Positions 31,272 to 41,732 of a stretch of DNA of 64,000 bases are shown piece after piece. The position numbers were made by a program, and so were the translations under genes. Where the stretch lies: NCBI GenBank assembly GCA_016508695.1, contig VNKQ01000005.1, forward strand, positions 1,736,001-1,800,000, read 5' to 3'. The notes under the pieces were generated by a model. It had not been told where the DNA came from. It saw only the letters and a program-made list of their open reading frames with translations, and ran no database searches. The stretch comes from Hyphodiscus hymeniophilus (Eukaryota; Ascomycota; Leotiomycetes; Helotiales; Hyphodiscaceae). Within the stretch, counting starts at the first letter, position 1; every line of letters starts with the position of its first letter.

Positions 31272-32999
31272 TCAAAGGGTATACAAAAAATCAGGACGCA
31301 TATCGCCAAGCTTCTCGATCTCTTTGTCATTAAGCCCTTCAACCCAGTGATCCCTCTTGCCCTCTCTTCTCGCCTTGTTCTCTCTCATCAAAAGCAACTC
31401 CATCACCACGCTCCCACCCATCAGAAAAGCAAACATATATGCCAGTACGGTGGCATGCCCGACGGTAAACTTCGGCGATTGGTAGTAGATGTTCGAGGAT
31501 ACCACTCCATTCAGATTTCCCCAGCCGATCATGAAGCCGAGCACCACTCCGCGCTTGTAGACTCCCTCGGTGTTGTTAGACACCCAAGTAATGGTGTTGG
31601 CGATGCAAGGGTAGATTCCCAGAGCACCGAGGAAAGTTCCTGCGTATTTGATGCCGGGCTTCTGAGAGCCCAGGAGCATGGCGAAACCAGCTACGCCGAG
31701 GAAGGAAACGCCGATGTTGCAGAGGCCTCGTCGCTTCGTGCGATCTGCGATGAAGCCGATGATAATTGTCTAGAGATTGTATCAGTATGGATGTTCAATA
31801 TATGCAGAAGCAAGAGGTTCATAAGGGGAGTTACCAATATCGCTGCCGCAGCATAAGGAGGAACAGAGAGCAGTTGTGCCTTGGTAGTCTTGTAGCCAAG
31901 CTCGGAAATTATAGTCGGCAGAAAGAGCGAGAATGCGTAAAGAGGCATGTCGCATCCCATGTAGATGATCATCCCGAGCCACATCTTGTAGTCCTTGAGC
32001 GCCATCCAGACATACTTCATTTTGAACTCCTCGTGCTCAGCTGAGCTCTGCTTGTCCTCCTTCAATCTGCGAATGACGCGAGCACGATCCTGCTCAGAGA
32101 GGAATGTTGCTCGATCCGGGAAATCGTGGACGAACCGAATGCTTGCCAGGCCGAACAAGACAGTCAAAATTCCCTCCAGTATGAAGATCCAGGCCCAACC
32201 TGGTCGTCCTCCTAAGCCATCCATTTTTTCAATAGCGGCGGCGAGCAAGCCACCGAACGAACCGGATACAGCTGCGGAGGAAAAGAATATTGCAGCTCGT
32301 ACACCAAACTCTTCACGCTTGTACCAGCATGAGAGGTAATAGTTCACGCCTGGGAAGAGGCCAGCTTCAAAGAGCCCAAGAAACCAACGCGCGGCCATCA
32401 AACCCGACCAATTCTTCACGAAGCCCATGAAAGTCATCGAAATACCCCAAAGAACCCTAGAAAATCATCAGCACTGCAAGGATATTTTCTTATTAAGTCA
32501 ACGAACATGATAGCTGGAATAAAAAGCGAGGGCCGCCATCGCTTGAGTAAGATATTTGTGATGGGTTCAAAGACGGCGTAAGACACGAAAAATATCGACA
32601 GCGTCGCATTGTATTTCCCGGTCGACAAGTGGTGGAGGTCCGTCTGCAAGCCAGAGATTTTGGCATTTCCAATGTTCGATCGGTCGAGAAAGGCAAGCAG
32701 GTACAGAATGCAGAGCTGTTCGTCAGTAAAATGCGGGGATCCGGGTAACGGAATCACTTACCCATGGTATCAGGGCTAAGTCCAATTTCCAGAGCAGTTT
32801 TCGATCCTGTCATACTATCAGGTTGAATTCGGGCTCGAATTCACAAGAGTGGGGGCCTTACAATGACAGCGCGCTCTGCGCTACTGAGGTGTGCATCTGG
32901 GTCGGCTGGTAGATCGGAGGTATATGGATCTCGATGCGTTACCGAACCTTTTTCCTCTGCCGAAAAGCTTTCGGGCTTTAGAACTCCATTGTTTGCCAT
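31272..32999 (-). CDS. MFS transporter, ACS/Dal5-Tna1-like anion (carboxylate/vitamin) permease
   Basis: Five exons, 32999-32862, 32806-32762, 32715-32507, 32456-31835 and 31769-31272, give 503 residues with every junction in phase. The 15-codon second exon (DRKLLWKLDLALIPW) is short but carries the conserved family entry motif; the third starts LCILYLLAFLDRSNIGNAK. Later landmarks are WGISMTFMGFVKNWSG, RWFLGLFEAGLFPG and YYLSCWYKREEFGVR, all diagnostic of the anion:cation symporter family that includes allantoate (Dal5) and nicotinate (Tna1) permeases. About twelve membrane helices are expected, in the plasma membrane. The specific substrate cannot be read from sequence. The protein ends at DMRPDFLYTL with no obvious defect. 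Confidence 0.88.
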
Positions 33000-34248
33000 T
33001 GTACTACTGTAATATCAAAGTATAGATCTTGTGTTGCGGGTTTTGAAGGCCGAGTGGCACAAACTGGATGCTCGGGAGATGTTGTGTAACCTTTATGTGC
33101 AACCTTTATGTGCTATTCCGAGCAGAAATGGGATTTCCGGTTCACTCCCTTCTCAGGTAGTATCCCATGGAAAAATAAGGAGGAAAGATAGTGGAAGAAA
33201 CAAGAAGAGGAAGGAGGGCAGTAAAATAAGTAAAAGGAAGGAGAGATCTGCAGTACTTATACACGTGAACAAGCCGACCCTCCACGCAGGGCTCTTGGCA
33301 AATCAGCCTTTCTTTCTTCCAACATTCATTTCTGGAATTGTTTGTCCTACCCACCAGGGGTCACATAGATTCGCGAACATACTGTACGACATCCTTCTCG
33401 GCGCTCTCCAGTTGCGAATGCCGCCGTTCGTTAGAAAGAGGTTTGTACTGTAGAATCTAATGCGACGGACAAAATAAAGCTCTCGGAATACTCTGTTTAT
33501 ATTATATCAAGTTCTTTCGCAGCTTGAGCTCGCGACTTATTCCCGAATACACTGCGACCCCAGGTTGAAATCCTGGAGGCGGGTGACGGCATTGATTCGT
33601 GTTGGGTCAAGATCGACTTGGAATACCCCGGTGGATTGATTTACCCCGCACCCATCGGGACTCAGTGATGACAAAAAGCCCTTGTTGGATCTGTCGGGAT
33701 TATCCCCGAAAGGCAAGATATGCGACTGGGTCGGGAATTGATGAAAAGCCGCTCGGTCCTGCCCTTGTTGTACAGTACTGAACGTCACCTTGTATGTTGT
33801 TCTAGAATCCGGGTTCGGCAGTTAGGTATTTCTTGGGTCGAGCACAGTAGTATGTATGCCTTAGGCATTAGGTACAGGGTGAACCTCGCTTACTAAAATT
33901 AGCGAGGATCAGGCCGATGAAGCTACCTACGGGGTATTAGTGGCTGATGCATAGCGAAGAGTATGGAGGGGCTTTTGTAAGTTTATCTAGTGGTGTATTA
34001 AGAGATGGTGAGTGCAGCCTCGGTGAGAAGAGACTCAACCAGGGAGAGTCTCGGTGGCCTATTGCGTCGAATTGCTCTTGTAGCCTCTTCTCGCAGGCTG
34101 TGGGGGCTGTGTGGCGGCTGAGGCTGAGGCCGGGCGTGGATTGCGCCCCGCCCCGCACCGCCCATAGTTCTCTTCAGGGAAAGAGTCATAATACTCCATA
34201 GATAACGGTTCTTTCTTTCCTATCGGATTAAATCAGCCAGTATTCATC
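33000..34248. other. Long intergenic region between divergent genes
   Basis: 1.25 kb. It holds a 13-base tandem duplication (aacctttatgtgc, 33088-33113) 90-115 bp upstream of the permease start, and a GC-rich block near 34100-34165. A T-arm-like CCAGG..CCTGG stem near 33560 is not a tRNA. No protein-coding frame is supported. Confidence 0.5.
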
Positions 34249-36396
34249 ATGTCATTTGGAACGTCACTTGGCGACATTGTCTCATTGATTCAACTCGCCC
34301 ACAAAAGCTATCGCAATTGCAAAGACGCTGGGGGCGAGTATTTAGAGATCGCACGCGAAGTCCGGAGCCTCCATAGTGTGCTGAAGTCTGTTCGCGAAGA
34401 AGCGGAAAAGCCGGAATCCTTGCTCTTTGAAGAGGGAACCGTTTCTGAGTTTGTCAGCATATCAGATGGCTGTAAAGGCGTGTTGGAAGCCATTGAGCAA
34501 CTCCTCACTAAGTACAACGGTCTTACGGACGACGGAGTGGACAAGAGAAAAGCCAAGAAATTATGGCACCGAATGCGATTCGGCGCGGAACTTGATGAGC
34601 TTGGGAAGTTCCGATGGAAGCTCATCATGTATACTTCTCAACTAGCGGTCTTTCTAGACGCCGTCCATTTGAGGTCCTCAGATCGAATAGAAAGGACGAC
34701 GGGACGTGTCGAAAACAAGGTGGATTCTGGCTTCAACGAAATCATGAATCGGTTGGCAGGATTTGAAGAGATGCGCAAAGCAGTCTTATTCATCGCAACC
34801 AAGGCACGCGCAACAGAGAGATATTCTTCTGTGGCATCCATAGGATCGGTGCTGTCTCTCTCAACGTATCCAGACGACGATAAGGAAGTTTGGAGACAGT
34901 TCCGGTCTGAACTCGTTGCTCTTGGTTTCCAGAGCGATTCCCTGGAGCGACATAGGGAGGCTTTAAAGGCGTACATGGTGCGACTGGACAAGAGTGGAGT
35001 CCTGGATGAGGCTGTGGTTCAAGAGGGGAAATCGAATCAGCCGTGGTGCTCCAACTCTTTCTTTCGACTTACTAGCACCGATTTACCTAAAATTGACGAA
35101 GGCGACGGGATTCGGTACGGCGACGTATACGCACATTCTGATCATTCTATTTCGCCACCACCTGAAAGCCCAGAGGAACATCGTACCGAGCCTCAGCTAG
35201 CAAATTTGAAAGTGGTGGAAGGAAACAATTCACACCCTCCGCTCAACGTTACAAAGCTCGCAACACGAAGAAAGCGAGTCCCTCGAAGTAGATGGGAAAC
35301 CGCTAATGAATTCGACAATGCGACGAATATATATGCCAAGCCAGAGAGCCCTACAGAAAGTAGTATACCATCTTCTCTATTGATTGGAACCCCAAGTGAG
35401 GCTCGTCAAAATACGCCATATCAAAGGCTTGGAGGACAAAGGCTTAATCCTCTAGATGTAGGATTAGATGAAGCTCTAAACACTCGGTATCAAGTACATG
35501 GAGAATCAGATGAAGCTCTAAGCACTCGGTATCAAGTACATGGAGGGGAAAAACTAAGTCCCCTTCGTAGGAGTGTCTCTCACCTCAGCAGGAGTCCTGA
35601 CTACCGTCTTACTCCGCAGCATGGCATTCCAGACGACGTGCGATCTTCAGGACTAAAACCACCACGCCCGTACGCTGAATCTTACTACTCTGAAACCCCT
35701 CTGGCTTCCAGCCAGTCCACGTTGAGAGGATCCGCCGCAGCATCCCGAAAGCCTTCCCCAAACGGACTTCAACCTGGAGCGGATCGTCCAGCTAGGCCAT
35801 CAAGCTGGCCTGGCCATGATTCGGATTCAGATTCTGACTCAAGTTTTGAAACTCTTCGAGCTGAGAAACAGGAAAGGATCCCGTTGAATGTCCCGCAAAA
35901 ACTTGATACTCACGATAGGCGTCAGTATGAAAGTAGTCGTTCGTTAAATGCTTTCCCAGCCCGCAAAAAAAGCCGTGTACCGAACGGCCACTCTTCTGTC
36001 CAAAAAAGTACTACCAAACCGCCTTACTTCAAAGTCACCTATTATAGCGACGAGGATGAAGTTCCAATGGAAAGTAAGCCGCGAATTCGAGTTCGACGTC
36101 GAGATCGTAGCCCGTCACCGGATGATGATTCAAGTACATTCCCAGCGTCGGCTAGAGCAGCATTGTTAGCCGCCGCTACCGACGGTTCAATAAAAAGTCA
36201 GCCGCGAATTCGAGACCGACGTCGAGAACGTAGCCCGTCACCGGATTCAAGTGCACTCCCAGTGGCTAAAGCAGCATTGCTAGCTGCCGCTACCGAAGCA
36301 TTCCGTTCCAGAAACGACCCAGGTGCATGGATGGGAGTGAAAGGCAAGCGTGTTTTGACCGCAGCTATTGCAGCAGGTGGCATGGATGCCATATGA
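34249..36396 (+). CDS. STAND-N-like (fungal NLR N-terminal-type) protein without NOD domain
   Basis: Single exon, 715 residues. It begins MSFGTSLGDIVSLIQLAHKSYRNCKDAGGEYLEIAREV, the pattern of the helical N-terminal domain found on fungal STAND/NLR-type proteins, running to about residue 140. A second helical part extends to about 260. There is no P-loop or WD/ankyrin part. Residues about 290-600 are low-complexity and Ser/Arg/Pro-rich, with a tandem 14-residue repeat DEALNTRYQVHGES and DEALSTRYQVHGGE (35467-35550). Near the C-terminus a 41-codon unit is duplicated (36077 and 36200), followed by AFRSRNDPGAWMGVKGKRVLTAA. That ending resembles C-terminal motifs I recall from other fungal low-complexity proteins of unknown function. 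It is convergent with the HET-domain gene. A role in cell-death or allorecognition signalling is an inference. Confidence 0.7.
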   Translation: MSFGTSLGDIVSLIQLAHKSYRNCKDAGGEYLEIAREVRSLHSVLKSVREEAEKPESLLFEEGTVSEFVSISDGCKGVLEAIEQLLTKYNGLTDDGVDKRKAKKLWHRMRFGAELDELGKFRWKLIMYTSQLAVFLDAVHLRSSDRIERTTGRVENKVDSGFNEIMNRLAGFEEMRKAVLFIATKARATERYSSVASIGSVLSLSTYPDDDKEVWRQFRSELVALGFQSDSLERHREALKAYMVRLDKSGVLDEAVVQEGKSNQPWCSNSFFRLTSTDLPKIDEGDGIRYGDVYAHSDHSISPPPESPEEHRTEPQLANLKVVEGNNSHPPLNVTKLATRRKRVPRSRWETANEFDNATNIYAKPESPTESSIPSSLLIGTPSEARQNTPYQRLGGQRLNPLDVGLDEALNTRYQVHGESDEALSTRYQVHGGEKLSPLRRSVSHLSRSPDYRLTPQHGIPDDVRSSGLKPPRPYAESYYSETPLASSQSTLRGSAAASRKPSPNGLQPGADRPARPSSWPGHDSDSDSDSSFETLRAEKQERIPLNVPQKLDTHDRRQYESSRSLNAFPARKKSRVPNGHSSVQKSTTKPPYFKVTYYSDEDEVPMESKPRIRVRRRDRSPSPDDDSSTFPASARAALLAAATDGSIKSQPRIRDRRRERSPSPDSSALPVAKAALLAAATEAFRSRNDPGAWMGVKGKRVLTAAIAAGGMDAI
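35467..35550 (+). repeat. 42-bp tandem duplication inside the STAND-N-like gene
   Basis: Two head-to-tail copies start at 35467 and 35509 with only a few base differences. They encode DEAL(N/S)TRYQVHG twice. The period is exactly 14 codons, so the frame is kept. Confidence 0.8.
36071..36310 (+). repeat. 123-bp tandem duplication in the 3' part of the same gene
   Basis: agccgcgaattcgag begins at 36077 and 36200, and the similarity continues through cgtagcccgtcaccgg, ttcaagt and the agcagcattg..agc words. Each unit encodes PRIR-RRR-RSPSPD...AALLAAAT. The second copy passes directly into the C-terminal motif. Confidence 0.75.
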
Positions 36397-36794
36397 AAGA
36401 AAAATTGTTGATTGCGAGAGCAAGCAGCATGATCTTGGGTCAGTTTTAGAGGTCTAGCCTGTACTCGATGAGTAAATGGCTTAAAGATAAGTGCAGAGAA
36501 TGGCGATCATTTTGGGGGGGCAGGACGTACAATCCTGCTCAGGTAATAGTATTCCCGCCTATATTGCTCGGGGTACTTCCACTGCTCGCGTCGGCTTTGA
36601 CAGAAAGACTGGATTCAGTTGCTCGTTGTTGTAATCAAGTGACTTTGGGATTTGATCGATTGACTTTTCGTTTGACTGCTCAACCTCCACTTAGCAGGAG
36701 CTTAAGTCAATACAGATGGTGCAACAACTGAATACTTGTAGAGTCCTCTTGGCTTGTAGCCAACCTTCATTTCGTGTTACGAAGATCGATAAGG
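36397..36794. other. Gap between convergent STAND-N-like and HET genes
   Basis: 398 bp holding both 3' flanks. It contains no motif beyond a g-tract near 36516. No gene is seen. Confidence 0.5.
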
Positions 36795-39544
36795 CTATTT
36801 TCGAACACTTTTTCTGTTCCGGTCGGAATTTCTTGTTCTCGTTCTCGTCCCCTTCCTTCTACGTCGTTTCATGTGGCTTACGCTCTGCTGAGTTCCACTA
36901 CTGGAATGCACTTTTTGTGCGTTATCCTCCTGAATAGTGTCGCTCGTAGACCCTGTACCCTCTCGCAATTCTTCCTCGTCAACTGTCTCATAGCCATCCG
37001 AATGTGAGATATCCCCCTCTTCATCATTGACTTCCTCGTGATCATCCTCCACCAGCTTGGCCCCATCAAAGACGTTACTAATTATTGGGGGGCTATTGGG
37101 AGATAGAGGGTCCGGCGATTCAGTCCTAATTGCGGTGAAAGACGGTTTGGAAACCGATAGGTTAAATTCTGCGATGCGAGATGTAGGCAGTGGTGGTACC
37201 GGCTCTTCGGTGTCGGAGAACATCGGCAACGAGTACAAATCCACTCCAAATCCTGACATTCGATGCAGATCGGGGAGTACTGGACTTTTGGACTCCCGTC
37301 GCACTTCTTGAATTTCGAGCTGCATTGAGTGACCCGGCGGTTCACTTTGCTCAGTAGCTTCGGCCATCTCGGAGATTTGGTCATCTTCGGGCTGATCACC
37401 CTCGTATTCATTGCTTTCTAGCTCATCGTCGAAAGATATGCTGCGCTCGAAATTCTGCTTCTGTTTTTCTAGATCTTGATGTTGCAAAAAGCTAGAAATA
37501 TAGGGGTTGGTTGTGGGGTTTACAGAAATCATGTTTTGTAGCTTATGCGGTTTTCTGGTATAGATCATCGTATTCTCAAGCTCCGAGACATCAGGTGGGA
37601 TGTGCCACGGCAGGGCAGCAAGTTGGTTGTTCGGAAGCTCAATCGGCAATACTGCGTTGTTTGGAAGTTCTGCTTCAGCTTCCTCAAACAATATCTTGGC
37701 CTCGTAGCTTATCAAGCCGAGTTCATTGTGATCACGGATCAGTTCTGCGTTTATCCGTGTCTCGGATGTAAGTCTGGGCTCGGGAAACAGGTCCTGTCCC
37801 GCTGTCATCCAATCACCACGTTGGTAATATTGAGACAGCCGGTCTAGCAATGTTTGTACCGTTTCCTCCTTTTTGGGTACGATTATCCCAAGTCGAGTCC
37901 GGGTGTCAAAAACGTTAAATATTGCAACAAACCTCTCAGACTCTGCATAAGGAGCTGTGGTTGCAATTTGGGCTTCCACCTCCTCAAATTCTGCGGCAGC
38001 AGGCTCGGTCGCAGAATCTGCATCGCGAGAAGAGGGCGTCTCCTCAAACTTTCTCGTGAACTCGAGGGCTGCAGTAACGCCGTCCATGCCAAGATGATCA
38101 AAGAGTAGGCATTGCTCAGACGAATCTTCATCATCCCATACAATAAGGCCACTTTCTGTTCTCCTTGCATTTCCGCTCGACCAAATCGAATGTGTTGTAT
38201 ACCTCGCCGTGACTTCGAATCCTTTCAAGGAGAGAACATTTGATGCGACGAAGAACTTGTACTGATAGATGCCATGAAATGATCTGTCGAAATGATCTTT
38301 TTGCTTGACCTGAACGACTCTTCGTCGCGCCATTTGACTCAGCATTCGATGATTCCAGGCAGGGAGCGAGGCGACCTCGCCAGATGAGATTCTCCTGTAA
38401 TGATTTCCTCTTATGCACTTCACGAGGATAGCCAACATAGAATAGTGATTGCCCTCTCTGACTTGGAGTGGAGCTAGATAAGTGTCGTCGGCATCAAATA
38501 TCGAGTTTTCCTGTGATGATGCCACCACCAAGGAAAACTCCATACTCAAACCCTTGTTCGTCATCGAATAGGGAGGCTTTTCGTAATGAATGCTGTCAAA
38601 GCGCTTGATGTCGCCTGAATGTTGGAAGGCGTTTGGAGAGCGGGCAAGCAAGCCTCCGCTGGTGTTCTCTGCGTCCCGCCACGCAAAAATCGACTCATCG
38701 TCAGATGTTCTCAAAATCTCCAGTTGAAGCCGAATGAAGGCGTTCTCGCCCTCGCCATAAAGAGGTGGCCTGTCAGATACCGTGAGTCAAATCGTTCAGA
38801 CCTTTAAAGAACTGACCTTACGAGTTACCCACTCGAGATTCCAGGAGGGAAAACCCCAAAGCTTTGTTGTACTTACATGTTCACACCAAAAAGACCCATT
38901 AAACTGTACGCTCTATCTTCAATTCTAGTCGTCTCCCTCGTTGATGCCCAACTCATCTTCTGGGCAACACTGGCAACTTCCCATCCGATCTCGTCTTTGA
39001 TACCTGTTGCCTCGGAGACAGATCTCCATAAATCTGTTCTCGTTCCAAGCGACATCCAAAATCGACTGAAGAAGATGAGTTTCCTGGGTGCTAGTAACTC
39101 TTGCAGAGTCCAGCCCCGTCGAAACCAACGACTTGTTCTGAACTGATAGGATGCTAAACTCCCAGTGCTCCTATCTTCTGGCCAAGGAATGAAGACATCA
39201 GACAGATAGGCGTAGCAGACCTGTGCCTTTCTGTACCAGTGGAACATGGAATTGATCGCCTCACTCAACTCGGCACTACTCATCTTATCAATGCAACACG
39301 AGTCCACCCAAATCCATTGTAACCCATCCAAAACCGCCTGCTCACAGCTACATCTAATCTTCGTCCATCCCTCTGACTTTGTGCTCTTCCTCGTCTTAAA
39401 ATAATCCCGGAAGTTCTTGAAATGCTGGATATCCTGAAAGGTAATCTCCTGGTTTCCCCAACGATGAGAGAGAATGGCATATTTTGGAATGTCGTTGCCG
39501 CTAAACTCCTCTACTATGAACGTTGTGGTGTTTAGGAGCCGCAT
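36795..39544 (-). CDS. HET-domain (heterokaryon incompatibility-type) protein
   Basis: Two exons, 39544-38877 and 38769-36795, give 880 residues; the 107-bp intron restores LFGVNM-PPLYGEGENAF, a standard HET-family sequence. The HET domain covers about residues 20-160: KYAILSHRWG, then WIWVDSCCIDKMSSAELSEAINSMFHWY, then CYAYLSDV and SRWFRRGWTLQELLAPRKLIFF. RTSDDESIFAW follows at about 240. The remaining 600 residues carry no recognised domain and end in an acidic stretch and then a very basic tail (KRRRRKGTRTRTR). HET domains are cytosolic cell-death modules triggered in vegetative incompatibility. The unassigned C-terminal part usually sets specificity. The upstream region carries the repeat array described separately. 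Confidence 0.9.
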
Positions 39545-41732
39545 TGCTATACTCTACCACCCTGTTACCACTGGAACCTGCTAGTCAAGCTGATTTTGAC
39601 ATTGGTTGAGCAAAATGCTAAGTGTCGACACTGAAAGTAATGCCACACACACATCACATGCGCCGACACACGATGAGCCAACAGCAACCAATCAGAGGCG
39701 CTCAGGGTCGCCACTGAAGAAGCCGCTGAAGATTGATGCGACGTGCAACAAAATAGCAGCGACAACCAATCAGAAGGAGATCTGTATCGCCGCGGAAAAA
39801 GCATCTAACAAGGTAGCGGCGACTGCAGAACAATGCGATGTGCAACAAAAGCTGAGAGAGAGGTCAGTATGGAGAAGCCACCAGCCAATGCAGAAAGATG
39901 CGACGTACGACAAGAACGTGTCTAATCAGCAGAGATCTGTGTCGCCACAGTCTCGTTGAAGATCTCGTTGCAGAAAAATGCGACGTGCAACAAAATACAA
40001 CAGAAACCAATCAGGAGAGCATCAGTGGTACGCTTCGACTCGTCCCGTTCGAGGCTTGGCCGTGGCCGCAGATTAGATCCAAGTTACCACGATGTCGAGA
40101 GGTGGCAGCGAGAGAAGGTTGGAAATCGTATCGTGCAGAAACATTAGAGGAAGAGAAAGAGGAGCCTTGCGATATATTGTCATCGTGATGAAATTACTCC
40201 TCTCAAGGGGCTGAAAGCTGGCGCCTCTTTAGCGAGCTGCCCAAGAAGCGGCACGGACATCCTTTTGCATCACGTGGGCGGCAGGAAAGGGGTCAATGTT
40301 ATGGTACTTTGTTACAATAAAGCAGTACACACTAGTCTCTATGATTTTCATGAACATAAACATATGGAGTCTTGATATGATTTCGTATATTTTCTAACCC
40401 TACTTCGTCCACAGTATTACTCACTCAGCACGTGATCTCAGGCATACCTTTTAGATAACATCCAATAATCAGTCTCAATAGAGTTGAAAACAGTGATGCA
40501 GGCCAGGTTGAGAAGCGTGGACTCCCGACCACAGATCCAATGCTTGGTCAATGGTCATACCGTCAAACGGGGTCTTTCCTCTGCTGTTGAACAGTTGGCC
40601 AAGGATGTCAAAGGCGGATGGATGGCTTTGTATCCGATCAGCCTGCCATGTCGAGAGTACAGTCACTACTCCACTACCGTTTCTTTTCGCAAAACACACA
40701 TCTACCTTTAGACCGCAGGTCTGATCAAATGCACCAGATGTGCTCAGAGCTAGACAACTTCTCCTGATCGCAGTTGGAAGGGCCAGATACAAAGGCTGTC
40801 TGGTCACATGATATCAGGCATGTAAGGGCCTAGACACCGTACGAGGAGCCTCTAAAAGAATCATCTACGGTGTAAGCTCTGGATGGTGTGTACCAAAAAT
40901 AAAAAATTACAATGATCACCATAACCCCGACAGCCTAAAAAGTTGTGATCTGCGTGAAGAATGTAAGATCTGTTCGCAGCTCTCCGGCCCTTTTGATGGG
41001 TGGAAGCCCATTGGCCAGGGTCTACCACTGAGATCGAGCAGCATCGATATATTTGTAGATGAAAGAAAGAAAGAGAGAGAGAGAATAATACGGAGCCATA
41101 TTGTCAATTGCTGTAAGCCAAACAACCAAAGGAGCTCAATAGTCAAATAGTTGATGTCCTAATTGGAATGGCTGCACATATATCGCTAGCTCATAAGGTA
41201 AGATCAAATTTAGGAGAAGTCATCTAAAATAAATTTCCCCGGGCGCCCCAGCATTTTCCCCTCTAGCGGACGACACCACCCCATTCCTTCGGCCCTTCCC
41301 TTCCTTCCTTTCTCTCTCATGGACAATCAACGTCCAGCACACGCTCGTTAATACATCCATCACCTTACTCTCGCGCAACCAATTATCATCCGTTGCAACA
41401 CATCCCGAGGCCGACACAAACCATTCCAAGTTGTCGGAGATTGCGAAGTGAGAAGACCCCCTAGCAGTAAGACCTTTCGACTTGGGAAACTTGGGACTTG
41501 CGCGACATAAGACGCGAGGGACGAAATCCTTCGACACATCGAATAGGTATTGGTCGAGAAGAGGATTGGATCGAGGGAAGTACATATCGAATCCCAGCCT
41601 CTCAAACACAGGACCGACGTGAGGAATCGAGGTATTCATGAGGGATAAACCTCTTCGCACAACGCGACTGCGAAGACTCTGACCCCCTTGGGACTCTTCT
41701 CCACGACTTACGAAACGATCATTAAATCCGAA
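39545..41732. other. Upstream regions of HET and CFEM-like genes, no gene called
   Basis: 2.2 kb. The first 480 bp hold the repeat array; the rest includes AT-rich DNA and a GA-microsatellite near 41066-41087. Frames at 39606-39959 and 41660-41220 are open, but they show low complexity or no motif. One contains the repeat core translated, so I leave both out. Confidence 0.45.
39688..40014 (+). repeat. Array of GCGACGTGCAAC core and CCAATCAG words upstream of the HET gene
   Basis: Core copies ((g/a)atgcgacgtgcaacaaaa and variants) start at 39735, 39832, 39897 and 39977, all on the plus strand. CCAATCAG occurs at 39688, 39766 and 40007; in the first and last core units it starts 30-31 bases after the core start. 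The first and last units are nearly identical over about 40 bases. The other two are diverged. The array lies 145-470 bp upstream of the HET start codon, so it could act in its promoter. Confidence 0.75.

Noticed and set aside
33550..33620. Possible tRNA T-arm: CCAGG stem with 7-base loop
   Set aside because: The loop is TTGAAAT rather than TTCRANY, and no acceptor or anticodon stem can be drawn around it.
34085..34165. Sequence similar to a human Alu start (ctgaggctgaggccgggcgtgg)
   Set aside because: Only about 20 bases match, embedded in GC-rich fungal DNA; no A-tail or Alu body follows, so chance or slippage is sufficient.
39606..39959. 117-codon plus-strand frame over the repeat array
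   Set aside because: The peptide is just the translated repeat core (DATCNK.. units), so it is a repeat by-product.
40475..40807. 110-codon minus-strand frame
   Set aside because: The opposite strand is also open with equally plausible sequence; no family resemblance.
41220..41660. 146-codon minus-strand frame next to the CFEM-like gene
   Set aside because: No domain, and it lies in the expected promoter/leader of the plus-strand gene.
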